A model generated the notes under the pieces. That model was not told the origin of the DNA. It was given only the letters and a program-made list of their open reading frames with translations, and made no database searches. Shown here piece after piece: positions 48,362 through 57,300 of a stretch of 64,000 nucleotides of DNA (the stretch's first letter is position 1; each line of letters starts with the position of its first letter). The translations under genes and the position numbers were made by a program. The stretch is from Prevotella sp. GTDB taxonomy: Bacteria > Bacteroidota > Bacteroidia > Bacteroidales > Bacteroidaceae. The stretch is taken from the NCBI GenBank assembly GCA_017410365.1, contig JAFQQY010000019.1, positions 1 through 64,000 of the forward strand. Reading direction: 5' to 3'.

Positions 48362-51300
48362 ACATTCGTAACCATATATACGCAACATATATCACCATTA
48401 AGGATAGCCGCATAATGCAATTATACGGCATGCTAATGGTTTGCATGTTGAACTTTGCCAATGCATTTGCACAGGAAGCAGCTCAGCCACAGCAATCTGT
48501 TGCCCAAGATACGGTAATGAGAAAAGCTGGCGGTACGGCTCCTACCATCATCATCGGTGGTGATGTTTATGGCGGTGGACTGGAAGGTAAAGTTGGTGTT
48601 GCACCAGCCGAAGGTCAAGAGATAACAGCGGAGCAAGCCAATACGGAAGTAACAAACGTTACAATAGCAGGCGGACAGTTACGTACTGTATTTGGCGGCG
48701 GTAAGAATGGCGAGGTATTTGGAAAAACTACTGTAAGCATCCAAGGCGGCGAAATTGGTGCAGACAAATGGGAAGGCACTCCTTATGGTGGTGTATATGG
48801 TGGTGGCGAAGGTGCCAGCGCCATTGTTCATGGACATACAGACGTTACCATTGGTGGCGGTACTAATTATAATAATGTATATGGCGGTGGAAAACAGGCT
48901 CTGCTCAAAGGCAACTCAAACGTAACCTTAGAATCAGGTATTATCCGCAATCGTGTTTTTGCTGGAGCGCGCATGGCAGACATTAACGGTTATGGGTTGG
49001 TCAATATTGTTGGCGACAACAGCGAAGGCGCTGACATGCTTATAGTTAGAGCCGTTTATGGTGGCAATGACATTTCGGGCTCTATTTTTAATCGTAGTAA
49101 GAACAAGCCAACAGATTTAACCTTGAAGGTTGCCCAAGGACTCCCTGAAGGTCTGGCATCATTTGTGTTCTCTCAAAACACAGCCACAAACGTTTTCATC
49201 GGCAATGTGTTTGGCGGTGGTAATGGCGACTACACATATGATAACGACCTCGATAATGAAGGCAAGTTGCAAATTAATCTGGTTGAAGAACAGTTACCAA
49301 ACGACGAAGATGAGACTATTGTAACATTCAAAAACCTGAACAAGCCAGAGGCTGATTATGCTTATCTTCAAATAGAAGGCGGAACATTCGGCAATATCTA
49401 TGGCGGCGGAAACAATGCAACAATCCTAAAGCAGACCGACATCTATTACGGCATAAACGATGCTGAAATCAAACCACTAAAAGGAATACCGAGCGAGAAT
49501 CTTAGTTGGTTAAAATTATATGAGGGTTTCACCAAGGATAATGAAAACAACACTTTCGACTTGACCTATAACGCATTCCGCATCTTTGGCGGTAACAACC
49601 TGGCAGAAATGAACATTCGTCCAAAATGGCATCTCAAATCAGGAACAGTGGGCAATATATATTCTGGTGGCAATAAGGGAAAGATGACCAATCCAAATGG
49701 TATCATCCTTACGATTACATCTCCTGACCTGAAAGCCCACAACGTATATGGCGGTTGCCGTATGGCCAATGTTGAGCCAAAGGATGCTGATGCAATAGCA
49801 GAAGAGACATATACTTACCATAGTTATAATTATCCTGTAGGTAATGGCACTTTTGATGAGAACTACGAAGCTGAATACAAGTTCAAAGAAGGCTATGCAG
49901 CACGTGTGCTTGTCACAGATGGCAAGATTAACAATCTCTATGGCGGCAACGATATTTCCGGTAAGGTTCATTTCGGTACCAATGTAGAGCTTCGTGGCGC
50001 TATCTCTGGTGATGTATACGGTGGTGGCAATGGTTCTTATGCCTATACAGACAAAGCAGAATGGATTAAGAGCCATCCTGAGGACGCAGATTATTTTTAC
50101 GAATCAGGCTCAACAAATTCTATAGACGCGATGTATGCCTATCGTCCACACGTTGAGAAAACCTTGCTACACATCACTGGCATTGGCTCTACAGCACCTC
50201 CTGTATATGTCACTGGCGGCGTATATTGTGGTGGAAACTCGGCAACACTTGCAAAAGACGGCGACCGAGACGATGCTACTGCTACATTTGAGATTGGCAA
50301 GCACGTTGTTATCAACTCAGTGTTCCTTGGTTCAAACGGCAAGAACATGATAGCCGAAGACATTCTGCAAAAATATGCGAACAAAGATTTCAGCTCTATC
50401 ACACTGACCGACAGTGTCCAGTTTGCAAAATATATGGAGGCCGTAGCCGTCAATCTTAAGCCAACCATTACTTGGGAATGGGACAATGACGCTGTTCCTG
50501 GAATGAACGATGCGAATGCAACAGAAGCGTATATCGGCGCATTCTATTGCGGTGGTAATGTGGGTAGTATGACCACACTTGAGCAGATGAATATGACATT
50601 CCCCAAGGGTCTTACAATCTTTGACCGCATTGTTGGTGGATGTAACTCTGCAAGAATAGCAGCAAAAGATGGATTAAACGCATCTCACGATGGTGGCGTG
50701 ACTGAGGCTATGACAGACGGCAGTCCTAAAGTTGTGCTTAACATCGATTCACGCCTTGAACCACGAAAGATGGTATTGACATATGCTGATGGCGATAAGG
50801 AAAAACTGTTCTATAGCAGTGCCTCAACAGAGATTAATACTCAGACATACGAATATGGCACTGACGAGAACAAAAAAGAGTACTCTATTCTTCATGGAGC
50901 CAACGTATATGGCGGATGCTATGAGAGCGGACAGATAAACGGTGACGTTGAGATAAACGTAAGAAGAGACATTGTTTCGCCGGATATTCCTGAAGAGCAC
51001 ATGGTTTCAAAGAATCCAGAGTTTCTTAAAGATGCCGGACTGGTTGACTCTGACGGCAATGCTCTACAAAACGTACCGTTTGCCCAATATGCTTTCAGTA
51101 CTGCCATGAATGTTTTCGGAGGTGGTTATGGTAAAGATACAGAGATAAAAGGTATGACAACCATCAATCTTACCGATGATGCCAGAGTGATGAAGGTGTT
51201 TGGCGGTGGTGAGATGGGGCTCGTATTAGGCAAAGAAATTACCGATAATGGAATCAAAACAAAAAAAGGCACCGTAATAAATATATCTGCGACAAAGCCT

Positions 51301-54300
51301 GCCGACGAAACCAAATATAATACGTATATGGCATACGGTGGCGGTTATGAAGGTTTAGTTAACGGTAACGTGGAAGTATATCTTAATAGCGGTCGATTGT
51401 TCGATGTATATGGAGGCAGCTGTAATGCAGACATCGAAGGTTCAACTTATGTTCAGGTTGGAAATGGAGTGTCTGATGTGCTTGAAATAAAGAACAGCGT
51501 CTATGGAGCTAATGACTTCGGCGGTCAGCTTCTTCAAGATAAGCTTTGGTCTATTGACAATGGAGCAAAGGCTATACGTTCCCGTTCACACGTTGTTTAC
51601 AATAGCGGAGCCATTGAGAACGAACTGTATGGCGGTGCTTTCGGTTCGTATGACTATAGTAAATTTGTTCGTGACAATATTGAAGGTTTTAAATTCCCTC
51701 GTCAGGAATCTCCAGTCAACAAGCTAGTAGGCGATGACATTGCTGCCAATACATTTGTACAAATAGCATCACAGTCAACCAACGCAAACGACTATGTAAA
51801 GAATGGCATCTACGGTGGTGGCCGCGGTTTTGCCAATGCTACAGGTATTGTTGATGTTCATCAGACTTACGTTCATCTGCATTCTGCCACATACAACAGC
51901 AGATATGCAGCATCGCTGTTTAATCCTATGACCCCAGCTGTATATGGTGGCGGTTATTATTCGCATGTAGAAAACACTCTGGTTGACGCAGTAACAGGAC
52001 ATGTGGGTATTATCTATGGCGGTACGGCAGGCATGTCAGCAACACAATTGAATCCCGAAATCTCCTACAATGCAGGAACCACAACCGTCAACATATACAA
52101 TGGAATGGACAATACTTCGATGATTGTCTATGGTGCTGGTCCATTGGCAGGCGCCAATACCACCAACGTACATCTTTATGGAGGTGTTGCCGACAAGGTT
52201 TATGGTGGAGCTTTTGCTGAGGGAATATGCAGTGAAACAAACATATTTGTTCCTAAGACTTCAACTATTTCGGTTAATGCATTATATGGCGGTTCAAGAG
52301 GCAAGCAACCTAATCTTCCTTGCGATGTCATTCAGTCTAACATAAACTTCCTTTCAGACAAGGCATCAGTAACTGACGCAATCTTTGGCGGCAATGACTT
52401 CATGCGTGCCACTAAGAATTCATTGATAAATATTACGGTTCCTGTAAAGAACCTTAAGGCGGATACTCTTATCAATGTATATGCTGCGGGCGACGGTGCC
52501 GGTTCCATTGCCGGTTATACACGTGCAGAACTAAGCGGACGAGCAGAGGTCAGAGACATTTATGGTGGTGGCCGCAATGGTCTTGTGCTCGACGGATTCG
52601 ATGGAGCCATGAATAACGATGGCCTACTTGCCGAATACATATTGGAGGATTCTGAGTTAACCAACCTTAAGACATATTATAGTGAAACAAAGAATAATCT
52701 GCCGACCTGGGATAAACTAATAAGCAAGACAAACACCAATGTCTATCTTATAGGCGGTCAGGTTAAGAACATCTATGGCGGTGGTTTTAACGGCGACATA
52801 ACGGGTAATACATTTGTAAGCATTGGAAAGAAGCAGGCCACATTACACGGCGACGGTCGCCCGACAGTACTTCGTAGTGCATACGGTGGTGGACAGCTTG
52901 CTTGTGTAAAAGGCAATGCAAACATAAGTCTTTACGACGGATATATAGGATATAAATACATTGCCCCTTCTACAGCCGAGGGAGAAGGCACATACGAACC
53001 CAATATTAAAATATCTTCAATAGACGAGCTTAATCTGCTTGACGACAACGGCAACTTATATGGCGGCGGTTACGATGAAGGTGGTTTTGTGCACAATTCA
53101 TACGTAAACATCTATGGCGGCGTGGTTCGCAACAGTGTTTATGGCGGAGGTGAGATTGCTGCCATAGGCGAGGGCGAGATGGAGAGTCCCGGTTCATATA
53201 AATTAAAAACGATTACCACCCCAGGTTCATCTAATGTATATATGCATGGCGGCTTAGTTGAACGCAATGTGTTTGGCGGTGGCCGTGGATTCTCTTATAA
53301 TGAGAGCGGAGGAACAATTATCGGTAAGAAGTATTACACCGATGGTTTTACATTTGGCAAGACCAGTGTAGAGATTCATCGTGGCACAGTAGGAACAGAC
53401 GCTTCTGTTGCTCTCGGCCATGGCAATGTGTTTGGCGGTGGCAATGTGGGCTTTGTCTATAGCGATGCAACAAGGAACGACGCAGACGGTTATTATTATA
53501 AAAATGAAAAACTGACAGAAGACTGCCGTGTTGTTGTTTCTGCACATGGCATAGTAAAAGAAAGTGCTGGCGACGAAGGCTTATCTTTTATAGACAATGA
53601 TGGCGATGATGAACTTTTAGAAGATAAAACATTCAAGAAAGGAGAAGCTATTCCAACTGCCTATCTCAACCTCTTGGCTAGTGGCGATGACCGTTGGAAT
53701 CATATCGACCAGACCGGTGTTGTAATCCGTAATGCCGTATTTGCCGGCGGCAACGTGTCTATCGGTGATGACAAACTCTATGCAAATACTTATACGGTGT
53801 ATGGCAACTGTACGGCATCTGTTATCGATGTGCGCAACAAAGACCTCGTTTCTTTGGGTGGACATGAGATTGGCGGACTTTATGGCGACGGCAACCTGAC
53901 ATTGGTTGACGGTTATCGCGAATTGAATATCACCAACTATGGTACGGACTACCATAATCTTCAAAACAATATTTCATACGATGAATACAATCAACTGACA
54001 TCACGCGAACGCGAATATTACGAGTTAAAATCAGAATATATTTGTAAGAAAGACTTCACATATACGTATACTGAAAATGGGAACACGATAACAAAGACTT
54101 ACAAAGCAAATGAGAACAATGAAGATCATATAATAAACGAGACCGTATATAACTTCATTGTAGATAAATTGACAGAACAGAAACTCGCTGGCAACTCTAA
54201 TTTGTCAGAAGAGGAAGCCAAGACAGAGGTCATCACCTCCCTTAATGATTATTTTGAGATGCATAGCCTCTGCAACTTATATAACGGCAGAATGATGAAT

Positions 54301-57300
54301 ACCATTCAGCGTGCCGATTTCTGCGGTATGTTCGGTAGCCGCATTCTATTGAAAGGTGCTCTCGACCGTGTCATCAACGTTGCTGACAATAAGAAATACA
54401 CCATCAACCGTATTGGCGAGCTTTCACTTAACCAAGACAAGTTCAAGCAAAATGGTGAGGATAAAATACACGGCAACTATTTCGGCATATATTCAATTGT
54501 AAACTATCTCGGCGCACTTACTTCGGACGTCTTATTCACTGAACCACGAGTTACTGACAATGAGAATTACAAGGGCGACGACTATGGCACTCTTACTTAT
54601 AAAGGATGGAAAACAAAACATCTTAACGATAAAAGCCGCAATATCGGTAAAAGCAAAAACACTGTTGCTCTTGCATCAGGAGTGTACCTCGAGTTGGTAA
54701 AGGGACTTGACAATAACAATCAGAAAGATTATGGATTTGTTACTGGCATCATTGGGCTTGACCTCATCAACGTAGCCAGAGGCGAGGGAGGTGGATTCGT
54801 TTATGCTAAGAATGAGCATGGCGAACAAATATCCACAAGCTTGGAACAGGTAACATTAGCTTCATCTAACAAGGGTGCTCGCTCTAATAAATCATACAGT
54901 TATTCTGAAGCCACATCAACCAGCCGTATGCATACGTCAGGCAACTTCGTAAACGACATAAAGCTGATTGTCGACGACTGTTTCCCAGGCAACAATAATT
55001 TCTTTGGAGCCAATGCCTCACCAGCACACATGTGGTATATAAAAGGCGACCACTATGTTTATGATTTGACGATATCTGCATATACCGGTGCTTCGCAGGC
55101 ATACGACCGCGTAACCAATACCTCGCTCAACGTAACCGCTGGTTCCGATGGACGCGTAGAGTTGAAGGAGATAGGAAGAAACCGCTATGCTTATTTCGTA
55201 GGAATGAGTTATAACGACAAGACTCTTACCGCATCCGATTACATAGTTGCCGGTAGCAACGTATATTACCTAAACGACCCTATCACTTATTGGGACTGGT
55301 CGAGATTGTCTGAAGAAGAGAAGATATTCTTCACTGACAATCCTAATAAGGACACATACATCTGCAACAAGGACTTCACCGTTGATGACCAGTCATTCAC
55401 TAAGGGCGAGGTGATAACTCACATTGCATACGAAGCTTTAGCCGGCAAGACCATAAAGAATGAAGAAGACGAGGATGTCAGCGTACAGACATATTTCAAC
55501 ATCTCAAATGCTGTTAGCAAAGACAATGGTTTCTTGCTCACTATAGACATTTCAAATCCTGCTGTTTGGGATGATTATTATAATTCTCAAACTGGAAACA
55601 ATAAGAAATTGGGAAGCAAACTTACACTAGAAGAGAAAGCTCAGATGCTTCTCGCCCCTACATTCACATGTACCAGTGGAGGCATTTTCGGACAGCAAAG
55701 CTATAAAGAACATGATTTGATTGACGAGACAACTAAAACTAACTACGATGCTATCACCCAACCAAAGCCAAAAGGGCAAGCAACTGTTGAGAAAGCATAT
55801 ATAGCCAAAAAGAATTTGGCAGTGGTTGTAGGCAATCAGACATATCATTATGTTGAGGGTGCATGTATGAGCGAGACCCATTACAATGCCCTTAGCGCAA
55901 CTGACAAACAGTCTTCAGCAGCACTAGCCTACATATGTACGGAAACCGTGAAGATGAACGATGAGAGCGGACAACATTACATCTACGGTGTGGCTATATC
56001 TGATAACGAATATAATGAACTGAAAACAGCCAACGATGCTTTATACAGTTCTTGCTTCGAACCAGCCTATATATGTACATCGGATGGCTACTATGGCGGT
56101 AAGTATTTTGAAGCAAACAAGAATTATCCTGCTCTCGACTATTGTGGCGTCAACAAGAATGAGCGTGGCAACTTCACGTTTAACGAAGATGCATTCGACC
56201 TGCTACGCCACGATTTTGACTTGACAGATGACAGCCAAGTCGGCCTACATGGAGCACCATGGAGCGAGAAACAGCGAGTAGACTACACGGCTATTTTTAG
56301 TGGCGCCGAGATTCCTGATGGCAGCATCTCTGTTGATGTTACTTATAATAATGCAGAGGGAACTGAGACTACAACAAATATCACCATCCAATCCGGCATG
56401 GAGCCTTTGGACAACTATGTATACGAGGCATTGCCAAACGAACAGGCAAGATACTCACAGATAACCATCGGCGAAGAAGACAAAGATGGCGGCAAGTATT
56501 CATGTTACATTGTAAAAACAACATTCTTCACTGGAGACAAGATGTACCGTGCAGGAACAAAGTTGACCAAGACAGAATACAATCTGATTTCGGACAATTT
56601 GCAATCCAACATGGAACAACGCGAATTCAATTCTGAAGGTGAGTATTATTATTGTCACGAAGCATACAAGGCTTATACAACTGTTGGTGGTTTCAGTGCA
56701 AACAGCGAAGTACCAACAGGAACAATCATCTCAGGTACCGAATACGCCCAACTGAAGAACTACCAGAAATACTTCATCATTCAGGGAGAAATGCCTAAGA
56801 TTACGTCTACACTCTATGTCGCGCCAGAGATAGGAATCAGCGACCTGGAGAAGGAGCGTATTGTAACTGCGGTTTACGAGTATACCTATAAAGAGTTTAA
56901 TGGCAGTTCTTATGAGAACATCGTTGAAAAGCATATCGTAAACATACATGTCGACTTTGAAAGCGGAGCACCTTCTGTAGGCAGACTGATGCCACCGGCT
57001 ACTATCCTGCCGGGACAGAACATTTCTATCAATAAACCTGGTGTGGAGCGAGGAGCTTACGAGGTACTTGGCGGTAACTGGGAGATGTACACCAACCAGA
57101 CCGATGCCCAATCACACACTAACGGACAGCGAATAGAGAATGGTTCTACCCCACTCTTCTGGTATCAGAACGGCTATTGGGTGGCTTACTATGCCGAGTC
57201 GTTCCTTGGAAGAACATATTCAAATGCCGTACAGCTCTCTATTGCCAACTATCACGACATCAACAATATGATGAACCATAAGGTTGACGGCAAGCACGAG

